A program made the translations under genes and the position numbers. From Gnetum montanum (Eukaryota; Streptophyta; Gnetopsida; Gnetales; Gnetaceae), in the NCBI GenBank assembly GCA_015680685.1, contig MNCI01017751.1, forward strand, positions 314,618-347,428: a stretch of 32,811 bases of DNA, written 5' to 3'. Position 1 is the first letter of the stretch. Each line of letters opens with the position of its first letter. This document shows, one piece after another, positions 10,396-20,960 of this stretch. The notes beneath the pieces are model-generated. The model had not been told where the DNA came from. It did no database searches and saw only the letters and a list, made by a program, of their open reading frames with translations.

Positions 10396-11031
10396 TATGG
10401 AGAAACGTCAATTTGTTGAGGCAGAGCTTCAAAGAATACAAAAGGAACTCCCAGAGCTAAAGAAGTAGCTTGATTCCATAGAGTATGAAAAGGAAAAAGC
10501 ACAACAGGAGAAATTGCAACAACAGATGATTTTTTTATGGACAATTACAAGCATGATTATGATTGGCTTTTGACTCCTCCCAACAGTCCACCCTCCTACG
10601 ATAATGTTGCAAGAATAGTAGCGATATCTTCTCTGGCCAAAGGCAAGGGGCCAAGCATTAGTGTAGAAGGTTCATTGAATCAGCAATCGTCTATGTCTCT
10701 GCCTCTTGTGCGAACCTCACCTGGGCCATCAAGTAGCAGCGGCAGAGGAGCAATTATTCCTTATTCGCATCAGAATGCAAACTCAAGCCACAGCTGCTTC
10801 CAGGATTCCAGCCATGGTAAGGAGAACATCCCCCACCGTGAAATTGAAAACAGTGGCCAGATTATCCGCAGAGCTACCTCCCAATTTGAGAACCACAACC
10901 CCACCGAAGCATTCATCGTCTACCAAAAAGTACGACCTTCAATGTCTACAGTTTCTGCAACACCTGCTGTAGAATCCACCTCAAAATCTAGCCTATGGTG
11001 CCGTGAGGATTTTGACAGGAAATCTACATGA
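10396..11031 (+). pseudogene. Probable captured host-gene fragment (DYDWLLTPP motif)
   Basis: The open frame from 10,537 begins MDNYKHDYDWLLTPPNSPPS and continues as a Ser/Pro/Gln-rich stretch (SSSSGRG, SPGPSSSS). DYDWLLTPP followed by a Pro/Ser-rich region is characteristic of a family of plant Ser/Pro-rich proteins of unknown function. An upstream frame (10,396-10,530) encodes a coiled-coil-like run (EAELQRIQKELPELKK, EKEKAQQEKLQQQ) with one stop and joins only through a frame change at the T run near 10,529-10,535. The stretch is more GC-rich than its surroundings. Whether the coiled coil and the Ser-rich part come from one gene is unknown. No promoter of its own was seen. Confidence 0.6.
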
Positions 11032-11400
11032 TGCTGGCATTTTTTTGGATGGCGCGATCCTATTCCTACACCTTTGCGAGCTGACAGAGTTCAAGGCTAA
11101 TGCGGTTGCCTAAAAAATGCTATGGACAACGCTAGAGGTGAAAGCCTGAGAATCTTGCAATATGAGGCCCCGCAACCAGCCATTTCTACTAGGGTTAGGG
11201 TTGATCTAGTTGCCAGCACATGGCCTCACGAGGATGTGCTTGCTGTCAGGAATGAGCCTCCAGCCTTGAACCTGCTTGTGTTGCTAACCCATGACTTTGG
11301 TTTTGATCTTGGCCTCTTTGCTGTAGCTGCTGCACTCGCGATGACGATTAAAACAAAATTGTGGATAGTGGCGGGCATGAACATCGACTAGCACCTAATT
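11032..11400 (+). other. GC-richer segment continuing the captured region
   Basis: This stretch keeps the GC-richer composition of the preceding gene fragment and has an open frame from 11,122 to 11,391 whose product resembles nothing I recognise (it includes FDLGLFAVAAALAMTIKTK). It may be further exon or intron sequence of the captured gene. Function unassigned. Confidence 0.35.
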
Positions 11401-11562
11401 CCAAGGGTGCATAATTCCACTATGGTGAAAATGGTCATGTTAAATTTTAATTTTCTCCTAGGATAAAAATTTATATTTACTTATTGCTTAAAAAAAAGAG
11501 GAAAAGAAAGTTATGGGATATTTGTGTAGACATTTGGCTATTATCCCTTTTATTCATATGGA

Positions 11563-11591
11563 AGTTGTAACTTTCTATGATAGTTACAACT
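11563..11591. repeat. 10-bp inverted repeat AGTTGTAACT
   Basis: AGTTGTAACT (11,563-11,572) and AGTTACAACT (11,582-11,591) are perfect inverted copies with a 9-nt loop, upstream of the U3 repeats of the solo LTR. Confidence 0.7.
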
Positions 11592-11629
11592 ATGATATTT
11601 GTAACTAATTTTAATTTTGATTACCATGA

Positions 11630-11875
11630 AGACACTTGGCAATTCAAAAGGCCACTTGTTAACTATAGCTTTTTTGTCTCCATGGTGACCACTTGGTGAC
11701 TGAAGGGCCACTTGTCAATTAAATGGGACACTTGTCAACTACAACTTTTTTATCTCCATGGTGACCACTTGGCAACTGAATAAAGACACTTGGCAACTAA
11801 ATGAAGACACTTGGCAACTAAATAGAACACTTGTCACCCGTAGCTTTTTTATCTCTATGGTGGTTATAACCACCC
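11630..11875. repeat. U3 tandem repeats of the solo LTR
   Basis: Three long copies of a unit containing CTTTTTTATCTCCATGGTGA start near 11,651, 11,728 and 11,828. Between them are shorter 18-20-bp repeats of GACACTTGGCAACTAAAT. The array lies just upstream of the TATA box, as in the LTR of element A, although the sequences are unrelated. Confidence 0.85.
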
Positions 11876-11912
11876 AAGATATTTTGTAACTTACCTACCT
11901 ACCTTTGAACCC

Positions 11913-11920
11913 TATAAAAA
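11913..11920 (+). promoter_or_regulatory. TATA box of the solo LTR (TATAAAAA)
   Basis: CCTATAAAAAGG on the plus strand follows the U3 repeat block by about 40 bp. The position is that of the LTR core promoter and sets the plus orientation of the insertion. Confidence 0.65.
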
Positions 11921-12090
11921 GGCTTCAGGGGTCAAGGAGGAATTATCACTTTTGGGAGCACTCACTTGGAGACACACTCTTGGAAGACATTGTGAAAGAT
12001 TGCTTGTAAGATGGCTTGCTAAAGAAAAGATTTTACCCTCTTTTTCATAGTCCTGTGAGTTATGCTTATTATTTTTTATTTTGTTAAATT

Positions 12091-12715
12091 NNNNNNNNNN
12101 NNNNNNNNNNNNNNNNNNNNNNNNNNNNNNNNNNNNNNNNNNNNNNNNNNNNNNNNNNNNNNNNNNNNNNNNNNNNNNNNNNNNNNNNNNNNNNNNNNNN
12201 NNNNNNNNNNNNNNNNNNNNNNNNNNNNNNNNNNNNNNNNNNNNNNNNNNNNNNNNNNNNNNNNNNNNNNNNNNNNNNNNNNNNNNNNNNNNNNNNNNNN
12301 NNNNNNNNNNNNNNNNNNNNNNNNNNNNNNNNNNNNNNNNNNNNNNNNNNNNNNNNNNNNNNNNNNNNNNNNNNNNNNNNNNNNNNNNNNNNNNNNNNNN
12401 NNNNNNNNNNNNNNNNNNNNNNNNNNNNNNNNNNNNNNNNNNNNNNNNNNNNNNNNNNNNNNNNNNNNNNNNNNNNNNNNNNNNNNNNNNNNNNNNNNNN
12501 NNNNNNNNNNNNNNNNNNNNNNNNNNNNNNNNNNNNNNNNNNNNNNNNNNNNNNNNNNNNNNNNNNNNNNNNNNNNNNNNNNNNNNNNNNNNNNNNNNNN
12601 NNNNNNNNNNNNNNNNNNNNNNNNNNNNNNNNNNNNNNNNNNNNNNNNNNNNNNNNNNNNNNNNNNNNNNNNNNNNNNNNNNNNNNNNNNNNNNNNNNNN
12701 NNNNNNNNNNNNNNN
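12091..12715. other. Assembly gap (625 N)
   Basis: A run of N inside the solo LTR, in its presumed R/U5 part. Open frames of X across it have no meaning. Confidence 1.
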
Positions 12716-12912
12716 TACTTGGCAAATTTGGCTAAATCTCTTTAAGATAAGTCATTTGTAGTTTACACACAACACAATTGTTTCATTTTTCACAACCGCA
12801 TGCCGCAACAGCACACACACATACTCACATTAACTATTGAGTCTATTTGAAGGTATTTGGGCCTTGGTATTACCAGAGACCAGCAAGCACCTAAATCCTG
12901 TTCGAGGACACT

Positions 12913-12945
12913 TGTTGGCGGTCGCGTCCCAAACGGTCGCCAACA
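12913..12945. repeat. CpG-rich palindromic terminus of the solo LTR
   Basis: TGTTGGCG at 12,913-12,920 is the inverse of CGCCAACA at 12,938-12,945, with a CpG-rich 17-nt interior. The right arm is also the LTR terminus, so the end of the element is itself a potential hairpin. Confidence 0.75.
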
Positions 12946-12950
12946 GTTGC
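12946..12950. repeat. Target site duplication, right copy (GTTGC)
   Basis: Follows the CCAACA end of the solo LTR directly; see the left copy at 10,058-10,062. Confidence 0.85.
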
Positions 12951-14732
12951 TATCATTGGAAATCTAGCTATGTCACAACGATGATCATGTCTCTTACAAG
13001 CTTCCTTAGATAGTTGCTTATGTTTTATATGGTTGTCTTAAAGTAATTGTTCTAAAAGCTCATAGGACTTCATTGGTAACATAGCGTACTTCCATGATGG
13101 TGACCCTTGTCCTTCCATTTATTTTGTATTCTTTGATACTATAGTCATGGTCATTTTTTCTTGCCTATTTTTATCCTTATCCCTCCTTGTATGTTGGTTT
13201 TCATACTCCACATAAGCTAGGTTGTTACTTACCTCAGTTGTCTCCTTAATGTTCTTAGTTTGTGAAAAGGCTTAGCTCAATAATCAAGGCTCTAAGTATT
13301 AGAGCTTTAACTTGATGGAGTCATTTACTACTCCCTTGAAGATGGCTAAGAGGTGAGTTTTAGAAATAAGCTCTAAAATATCATTGAGCATGGATTTCCA
13401 TTTCTAAATGAACCTTTTGATTAGTTCAAGTTGCATCTACCTCACCTTCATAAGTTGATCTAATGTAGCATCTGACTTCAAGTTGTATTTGAAGTGGTTG
13501 ACAAATTGGTTTATTAAGTCCTCGAGGAAAGAGATGGAATCTCTAGGCAAGTTTCAATACCAATCTAAAGCCTTTGCTTTGATGTACATAGAAAAAATGT
13601 GTAATATTATAGATGGCCAAGCTTGTAAAAAGAGGCACTTAGATTGGAAGATGACTAGGTGTATGTTAGGATCTCCTTCACCATTGTATTTGGTAAAGTT
13701 TGGTATAGCCATACCTACAAGTAAGGTTATTTGAGGAATAACAAGGCTTATGGAATCATCCTAGTAGAAATATATAACCTTAACCATCTAAGTTATACTA
13801 AATTTAAACTTTTTCAACTCTTTAGTAAGGTCTTGGATCATTTGGAAGGCTTGATCCAAGCCTTGGGGCATCCCTATAGGCTACAGTGTTTATACTAATG
13901 GTTGAGGAGGGAGTTGAGTAGTTTGAGGTTGTGTAATTGGCATTGGTATAGATAGAAGAGGTTGTGTGACTACCATCATAGGAGGGTTAAACAAAGTAAA
14001 TGATGTTTGCATTGGAACTTGTTGTATGAAGGGGATGAAAGAAGTGTACAAGGCTTATGTTGCTTGGGGTCCTAGAGAGGGTCCCACTTGTATGATGAAG
14101 GTAGGCAATAGGGTAGACATCATTGGGGATGGATGCATGGAATGAGGTTAAGTGGCAAATGGCATTGACAAGAATAGTGAGGAAGATTGGGAAATAGGCT
14201 AGGCTTGGTGCATAGCAATGATAGGTGTTGGCTCAAACATGGTGGGATAGGTAAGAGGACATTGAGGCACCTACCCTACAAGGGATAGTAGGGGTATAGG
14301 ACTAGAGGTGGTTTCTTAAGAAGCTGACCATTAGAGAAGGTTCTCTATGAAGATATTTGGTTCATGATCCACTTAAAATTTATTTTTTCCCTCCTAGTTT
14401 TCCTCTGAACTAACTTCCTCACTTACCTCATCAACATCTATTAATTGTGTCAACATATGAGTATAGAAATCCATTAGAATAATTTTTTTATATGGTGAGG
14501 GAATGTATTCCTTTTTATTTTAGCATATAATTGCATATTGACACTTGGAATTAGATTTAGAATGAGGTATGAGAAAGCCCACCTATATTTAGGCATAAAT
14601 AAAATTATAGAACTCACCATTGATAATAGTAGATTCTAGTTCTTGATCTCTTCACCTAAGTGATTACCTATGTTCTATAACTGCTGGATCCTTAGGATCA
14701 TAGACACAAATAGCTTCTTATTTGGAGGCCAT
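12946..14732 (-). pseudogene. Element C gag remnant (Tat/Retand-like), N-terminal part
   Basis: Gag forms the particle that packages element RNA. The minus strand starts with an ATG at 14,732 (MASK...), followed by VYDPKDPAVIEH, then an acidic stretch, a Pro/Gln/Met-rich region (about 13,870-14,330) and a capsid-like block with IPNFTKYNGEGDPNTHL near 13,700, AKALDWY, and SISFLEDLINQFV near 13,530. These match the Retrotrans_gag pattern of FDGTGDP.HL, ALDWY and SSFEDL. Many stops break it. It runs into the target duplication at 12,946-12,950 and resumes at 10,062. The plus-strand element D has the same order, which supports the start and limits. Confidence 0.85.
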
Positions 14733-15000
14733 ATGTCTTATGTCATGCGACACCACCTAGAAAATTCATGTTGTGACATTTAGCCTTCACCACCCAACTT
14801 GGAGGTAATATTTTATTGTAAATGTAAGGTTTGTAACCCATGAGCTACAATCTTTCATCCTTTAATTTTTTGGGGTTGAAAAATGCCTCAGAAGTTGCTA
14901 CTACCTCATTTCCCAAGTGGAAAAAGTATATTTGGGCCTGGGAAGGCTAAAAATGCCTTGGGGACTACTAAATTTGGCATTTTCATGGGCTTTATGGTGG
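14733..15000 (-). other. Element C 5' leader (matches element E)
   Basis: On the minus strand this untranslated stretch just before the gag ATG aligns closely with plus-strand 30,640-30,900. Shared blocks include TTCCCAAGTGGAAAAAGT, GGGAAGGCTAAAAATGCC and CTTACATTTACAATA (in their respective orientations). It is the leader or U5 region of this family. No PBS was recognised. Confidence 0.75.
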
Positions 15001-17557
15001 TTATAGCCTTGACTACATTCAAGTGACACACACCTAGTGTTGGAGTTAGTGGGTTTTCTATTTTCCCATCAATGTCTAGTGTAATCACTACAATTTCTAA
15101 CAATTGCAATGGCTAGCATAGTCATGTCAGATTCTTAGCAATCTTCATATGGACAATGTAGTTACCATATTTCCCAACAAATTTAAACAATGCCAATGTA
15201 GCTCTCCAAGACCAACGTAGTTGAGGTGAAGCCAACGTAGTCACAAAATTTTGTTCACTATTTTTAGTATCTGGTATGGTTTTGATGGCCTTTGGGTGTT
15301 AAAACTTATCACAAATGAACAACTACACTAGGAATCATGGCTTGTTACACCTACAAATAACACCAATCTATCAATAATCATGGTAGAAGTTTGCAGCCTA
15401 AAATCAACAACCTTAAAGCCAAACTTAAACACCTTATTCAAGTTTTAAACATTTTTGCAACCTAGAAACCATATAATCTTCACAACCTTGAGCATTTTAA
15501 ACCCATTTGGCATTTGCAAGACTTTTGGAGCACATCAATATCTAACTGAGCATTAGAGACTCTTAGCATAGTACCATTGCAACAAGAGTCAAGCATCATT
15601 ATTTACACCACCTTCATCAAAGTTGCAAATTCAAGTGGGAATCAACAAGGATTTCTTAGCAATTAAGGTTGGGAAGTACTTGGATCATGAAGTTTAATTG
15701 CAAAATGTAACCTACCAGCTCCAACAAGATTCAATCTCCATCTAAGCAGGCTTCTTATACATTTGAGCATACAATCTATATTATTTAAACTTTATACTTT
15801 AAGCATTTTGCTACTTTAATAAAGCTTATTCTTCATTTGTTGCACGACATCTATTTCAATTTTTAATTTATGTGCTTATTTTTCATTTGAATCTACAATT
15901 TTATTTTTTTGTTTATATTCTTTAAGTCCTTGTGTGATCAACCAGACCATCTAGGGCATCTTGGACTTGCTTTCCTAGAGGCCCTTGGGATTCAAGGTTA
16001 AAAACTATTTTCACACTTGGGATTTTCAATCTTGTCCAGCAAACAAATTTTTTGCATGCAATAGTTTCTTTAGTGCTAGAATGGGGGCCTCTCCCTAAAT
16101 TCTTAGCCCAAACATTTTTCAAAAATAAATCTTCCACATTTTAAACTCCAAAACCTGCAAATATTTATCATCAAAACCACCGTTGGTGTTTAATTCCTTA
16201 CAACTAATACCCAACGTAGTTGTTGTGGGTGATTTTGGTTTTTATAGTATTTTCATAGTAGTTGTTGGATTATTTGAAAGCAATGTAGTCTACATTGAAA
16301 CCTATAATTTTTTCCCATTAAAAATTTTATACAAAGTATTCTAAGGGCCAATGTAGTTCTATCCAAACATCCAAAATCCTCCTTCTATGAAATTCTGTGG
16401 AAAACCAAGGTAGAAACTTCTAGGACTCTAGCTTAGTCCTTGGTGAACACCAAAATTTACATTTAATTTTTCAAAACCAATCTACATCCTCTAGGGTGGA
16501 AATATCTTCAACTTAGTTTTACTAGAAAAAACCACAATCCACCATCTACCCCAACATAGTTGGTTGGGTAGTATAGTGATCTACTATACATCCTCTAGTG
16601 TAGATTTTGCTGGTAAAGCTAGTGTATTTGGTCCTTCTAACACCTAGAAACTACCACATTTTCCAAGGTGCAGTATATAACATTTCCACTACAACTTGCA
16701 TTGTACCTATAGTTTCAATTTCAACAATTTTCTAGCCATAACTAGTCACATCCTTGGGCAATTTCACTTTTTGGATTTTTTTGTTCAATTAATTAAAATG
16801 CCTTTAAATTTTGCCAAGAAAATCTACCAAGGAAAACAACATTTCCACCCATCATCCTGCAACTAACACCTAGTGTGGTTATTGTAGTCAATTTGCGTGT
16901 TGCTGTAAAATTCATAGTAGTTGCCGAAATTTTGAAGGCCAGCATTGTTTCTCAAGAAACCTACAACATTTGATTGTTAAAACTTGACCTTGGGTCTTCC
17001 AAAGACTAGCACATCTTTCTACCATCCATTTTCTTCTGTGAATTTTTTCCATCAAGTCTCTTGACAAAACCAATCCAACTTTCCCCCCATTTACCAAACT
17101 ACCTAGCATAGCTTTGGTAAACCAATTACATTTTCCATTATCACACAAATCCCAGTGTTGTTTTCAGGATACCCAATGTATCTTTTGAAAAATAACATGT
17201 TTTCTTGGTTGCACAACAAAACCTAGCATAGTTTCCATAAAGGGAAAATACACCAACATTCCTTTAAAAGAAAAATCAAAAACTTACTATTTTTATCACC
17301 AACATATTTCTGGAAAAATACCAATGTATCTTTTGAAAACCCAACATATTACAAATAGCCATCTTTTCCATATTTAAATTTTCACAACTACTAGACTTTT
17401 CAAAGCCTAGCTTAGTTTTATAAAGCTCATCTTAGTTTCTATTGGTCCAACTTGGTTTTATAAAGTCCAACTTAGCTTTTGCTAGCCCAGCTTGGTTTTG
17501 TTGCTACTAGTTCATGCATTTTCATAAATCAACTGTGTAATCATAGACCTTGCATAC
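15001..17557 (-). repeat. Probable 5' LTR region of element C
   Basis: There is no gene here. A minus-strand TATA box is at 16,239-16,246. The sequence just after it (AACTACGTTG) also follows the TATA box of element E. Two stretches (about 16,170-16,330 and 16,835-16,990) are diverged direct copies about 665 bp apart, both with CAACTAA.ACC..., ATAGTAGTTG and AAACCTA. The motif CCAACGTAGTT and its decayed forms recur from 15,200 to 17,480. Short TTTTATAAAG repeats lie at 17,412 and 17,454. LTR ends could not be set. The junction with element D is between about 17,500 and 17,557. Confidence 0.5.
16239..16246 (-). promoter_or_regulatory. Candidate TATA box of element C LTR
   Basis: ACTATAAAAACC on the minus strand, followed by AACTACGTTG, parallels ACTATAAATAG and AACTACGTTG in element E at 30,245-30,285. 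Confidence 0.5.
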
Positions 17558-19380
17558 ATGGCCTCCAACCAAAATGTAGTTTGCATCTATGACCTAAAAG
17601 ACCCCATGGTCATAAAACGAAGATAATCACTCTAACAAAGGGGTAAGAATCCAGACTTTGTAGTCATTAATTAGGATTTCTACAACTTCCTCTGCACTAA
17701 GATGCAAGCTAGTTTGATCATACATTTATTTAAATCTAATGCTACACATCAATTCAAAATAATACACTAGGATGTAAAAAAGCACATCCCATCACCGTAT
17801 GAGCACACATGCTTATACAACTAATAGATATTGATGAGTTTAGTAAGGAAATTAGCTCAAAGGATTACCAAGAGGAGCAAGATGAGTTTGAGATAGAGCA
17901 AGAGCCAAACACATTTATTGAAAACCTTTCCCAACGATTAGCTTCCCAACCAATCACCTCTAGCACTATATCCCTACTATCCCCCATAGGGCAAGTACCA
18001 CAATCCCCTCTTGCTTATCCCACCATGTTTGGACCAATACCTATCATGGTTGTGCACCAAGCCTAGCTAGTTGTCCAACCTACCTTGCTATTCTAATCAA
18101 TGTCCATTACCACACAACCTCACTACACTGACATAGCCCTGATGATGTCTACCTCACTACCTTCCTTTGTCATACCAATGGGACCCTAAGCAACATAGTC
18201 CTCTCATACTCTCTTTTCTTCCTTTATATCACATGTCCCAATGCAAACCTCTTTCTCCATGTTTAACCCACCTACAATGACAGTCACACAACCTCTTCCC
18301 TTGATGCTAATGTCAACTGCATGACCTGAAGCCACTCAAATCCCTTCTCAACCATCAATACAAACACTGTAGTCTATGGGGATGCCCCAAGGCTTGGATC
18401 AAGCTTTCCAAATAATCCAAGATCTTACTAAAGAGTTATAGAAACTCTAGGCGAGTACAACTCGGACGATCAAGGTTCTAGACTTTTACTAAGATGATCC
18501 TATAAGTCCTACAATGCCTCAAATAATCTTACCTGTAGGCTTGCCTATTCTAAACTTCATTAAAGAAAATGGTGAGGGGGATCCCAATGCACACTTGGTC
18601 ATCTTCTAGTTTGAGTGTCTCCTTTTGTAAGCTTGGCCACATACGATACTAAGGATTTGCCCCATGTCTCTCAAGGGAAAGGCTCTAGATTAATACCAAA
18701 CCTTTCTTAGAGGCTCCATCTCTTCCCTTGAGGACCTAATAAACCAATGATCAACTACTTTAGATACAACTTGAAGCTGTTGTCACATTCGATCAATTGA
18801 TGAAGGTGAAGTAGGGACCACTTGAACTAGTTAAAAGGTTCATGTGGAGATGGAATTCAAACCTCAATGAGATTCTGAAGCCTATCTTTGAAATCCACCT
18901 CTTAGCCATCTACAAGGGAGCAATACACGACTTCATTAAGTTGAAGCTCTACTACTTGGAGCCTCGATCACTAGGCCAAGCCTTCTCACAAAACAAGAAC
19001 ATCGAAGAGGTAGTTGAGACAAGCAATGGTCTAGCCTATGTGGCCTATAAAAACCAACATGTGAAGAGGGGCAGCAATAAAACTAGATAAGAACATGCAA
19101 CCATAATCATACTAAGAAAAGAGCCAAAATAGGCAGGAAGATGAGGATCACTACCATGCAACACAGCTTCTAACTCATCGCAACCATTCACTTCTTATGC
19201 TCCAAATCAACCAAGATAAAACTTTGGATGGAAAGATAGGTCTAAGTACACAAGGTTGCCTATGAAGCCCTCTAAGCTTCTAATATAATTACTTAAAGAT
19301 AATCATATACAACATAAGCAATTTTCTAAAGAAGTTTGTAAGAGGCATGATCATCTTTGTGACATAGCTGGAGACCCAAT
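17558..19380 (+). pseudogene. Element D gag remnant (same family as C, opposite strand)
   Basis: The plus strand starts with ATG at 17,558 (MASNQNVVCIYDLKDPMVI), followed by an acidic region (from 17,809 an open frame with IDIDEFSKE and QEEQDEFEIEQE), a Pro/Met/Thr-rich region, MPQGLDQAFQIIQDLTKE near 18,380, GEGDPNAHLVIF near 18,570 and SISSLEDLINQ near 18,715. Each block has its counterpart in C. Several stops and frame changes break it. It ends near CDIAG at 19,370, in the same part of gag where C is split, but here because of a junction with element B. Its own leader and LTR are not visible upstream. Confidence 0.85.
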
Positions 19381-19384
19381 CTCC

Positions 19385-20960
19385 TTAGTTCATTGTTCAC
19401 TCTAGCTAGCTACTCTTGTTGTTGATGGATGAAATCCTCCATTTGTTACTTCTATAGATCAACATTTCATAGGCGATGATTTTCTATGGTCAAAGTTACA
19501 TTCTTCTAATGAGTCTGGTCCAAGGCCTTTTGGATATTATACATGGTGGCATTGACCAAGGACTGATCAAAGATCATTGTCTTCTTTGTGTTTTCAACCT
19601 TCTTAAGCTTGTCTTAAATCTTTTGAAAAGCTTCATCATGGATCAGGCAAGGTTGAGAAATGTCGAATTAGCAAGGCAAGCTCTTAATTTAGCAACCTTC
19701 GCAACTAAGCGTTGGTTTTGAGCTTAGGTTATTTTGAGTTGTCCCTCAATGATAATGCATTTGCCCCTTTCTTCCAATAGCTCTAACTGGGTTACAATGA
19801 TTGTATATGGAAGGTCAAAGATATCCAAAATCAATTGCCTAGTTCCCACTAGTTAATCTAACAACTCCTCATGTTGGGCTATGCTTAATCTGCCACTAAC
19901 TATTTCTACAGACGTCTATACATCTCTAATTGTAGAAACATCTAGTATAGATGTCGTAGGTGCATTCAATGCCTCAATAATTTTATCAACAACCACCTCT
20001 ACTACTGTCTCCTACCCATGGTGCTACATCATCAAGACAATTGTTCCATTGTCCTCCTCCAGACACATTGAGAAAGTAATGACATTCTTATATATTTCTA
20101 GGATTTTCTATTATTGTGAGAGAGATATCGTTACCTCTCAAGCACTGGGATTCTATCTTGTGAGTAGCTACATCCTTGGGGCTGAGAAAATTGATCCACC
20201 TCCTTCCATCTGGCTAATGGTTCAAGCCACTTCATTGAGATGACTCATCACTGGGTGATACATAGATGGATCACCATCACTTGTTCCTACTTGCTACTCC
20301 TGCTCACACAAGAGCTACTCTCGGATCTTGCACATTTGTTCAAGGGATACACATGACTTAGCATTATTTCAAGAGCTACTCCTTCTTTGCCTCTAGGTCT
20401 ACTTGTGTGGAGATCTCTGCCAAATTTGTTCCAATATCAAGCAACCCAAGGGCCTATGTAATAGCCTCCATCGAGTAGGACACCTAAATGTTCTTGATGT
20501 TCACACTAGCTCCTACCCACCTACAGTTTGAGAAGAAATATTTCTCTTCCATCTATCATTTCCCACTGAAAGTGATGATTGGCCACTTAGAAGAGTTTTG
20601 CAACTATGTCTTGACTTTTGTTGGAGCATGTTCTAAGAATGATCCAAAGTTCAATTCCTAGAGAACTGAATGTTGGATGTCATGAGGCTTGATCTAATCA
20701 AGGCAAGCTTGAGTTAATGTGACCTCAAGTCTTGGCACCAGTTTTGGTGCCTCATCTTAATGGGATTGTTCAATTATAATTGTTTCCTCTAGAATCTATC
20801 AAATAGATTCCACCTCGTGCTCCTCCTGAAGAGGTCCCATCACATGAGTTTCTATCACCTATTCTTGGGCTTATTCTTGCTAATCTCTTCCAGCTCTAGG
20901 TTGTTTGTCCCTTCATTGGAATAGTGCTCCTTCTAGTGGGCATTTCAGTCTAGGTGTCAT
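19385..20960 (-). pseudogene. Decayed extra ORF downstream of element B integrase
   Basis: On the minus strand a decayed coding region begins at an ATG at 20,958-20,960, directly after TTTTGATTACAG, a good splice-acceptor sequence. Interrupted frames give LVPRLEVTLTQACL, ELNFGSFLEHAPTKVKT, and a Leu/Glu/Lys-rich part (LELLEERGKCIIIEGQLKI, then VAKVAKLRACLANST, about 19,640-19,800) with coiled-coil character. It lies in the position of the third, env-like ORF known in Athila and some other plant gypsy elements, but I saw no clear membrane segment, so the function is unassigned. Stops and frame changes are frequent. It is cut at ~19,385 where element D begins; no 3' LTR follows. Confidence 0.55.

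Larger units (their letters stand above)
10063..12945 (+). mobile_element. Solo LTR (or LTR-only element) inserted in element C gag
   Basis: The 2,883-bp insertion begins TGTTGGC and ends GCCAACA, so it has 7-bp terminal inverted repeats with TG...CA ends. It is flanked by the 5-bp duplication GTTGC. Both are hallmarks of LTR-retrotransposon integration. A plus-strand TATA box at 11,913 with upstream tandem repeats suggests plus orientation with a very long U3. No internal gag or pol was seen, so a solo LTR is the simplest reading; a non-autonomous TG..CA element is possible. 625 bp are unsequenced. It carries the gene-fragment regions annotated separately. Confidence 0.82.

Noticed and set aside
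11122-11391. 89-residue frame as a gene
   Set aside because: No recognisable motif or start context; kept only as a composition-based segment.
12062-12761. Long open frames of more than 200 codons
   Set aside because: They consist of X over the N gap.
12868-12885. TGGTATTACCAGAG as a tRNA-Met primer site
   Set aside because: Needs a 3-base insertion compared with the usual site and no LTR end precedes it.
16912-17148. Minus-strand frames in 14,900-17,150 as genes
   Set aside because: Short, no motifs, and inside LTR/leader sequence shared with element E.
20244-20250. CTCATCA as an LTR end of element B
   Set aside because: Inside the decayed extra ORF with no TATA box or repeats around; probably chance.
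20730-20752. TTGGCACCAG/TTGGTGCC as a second primer site
   Set aside because: Lies inside the extra ORF, no LTR end next to it, and lacks the rest of the PBS.
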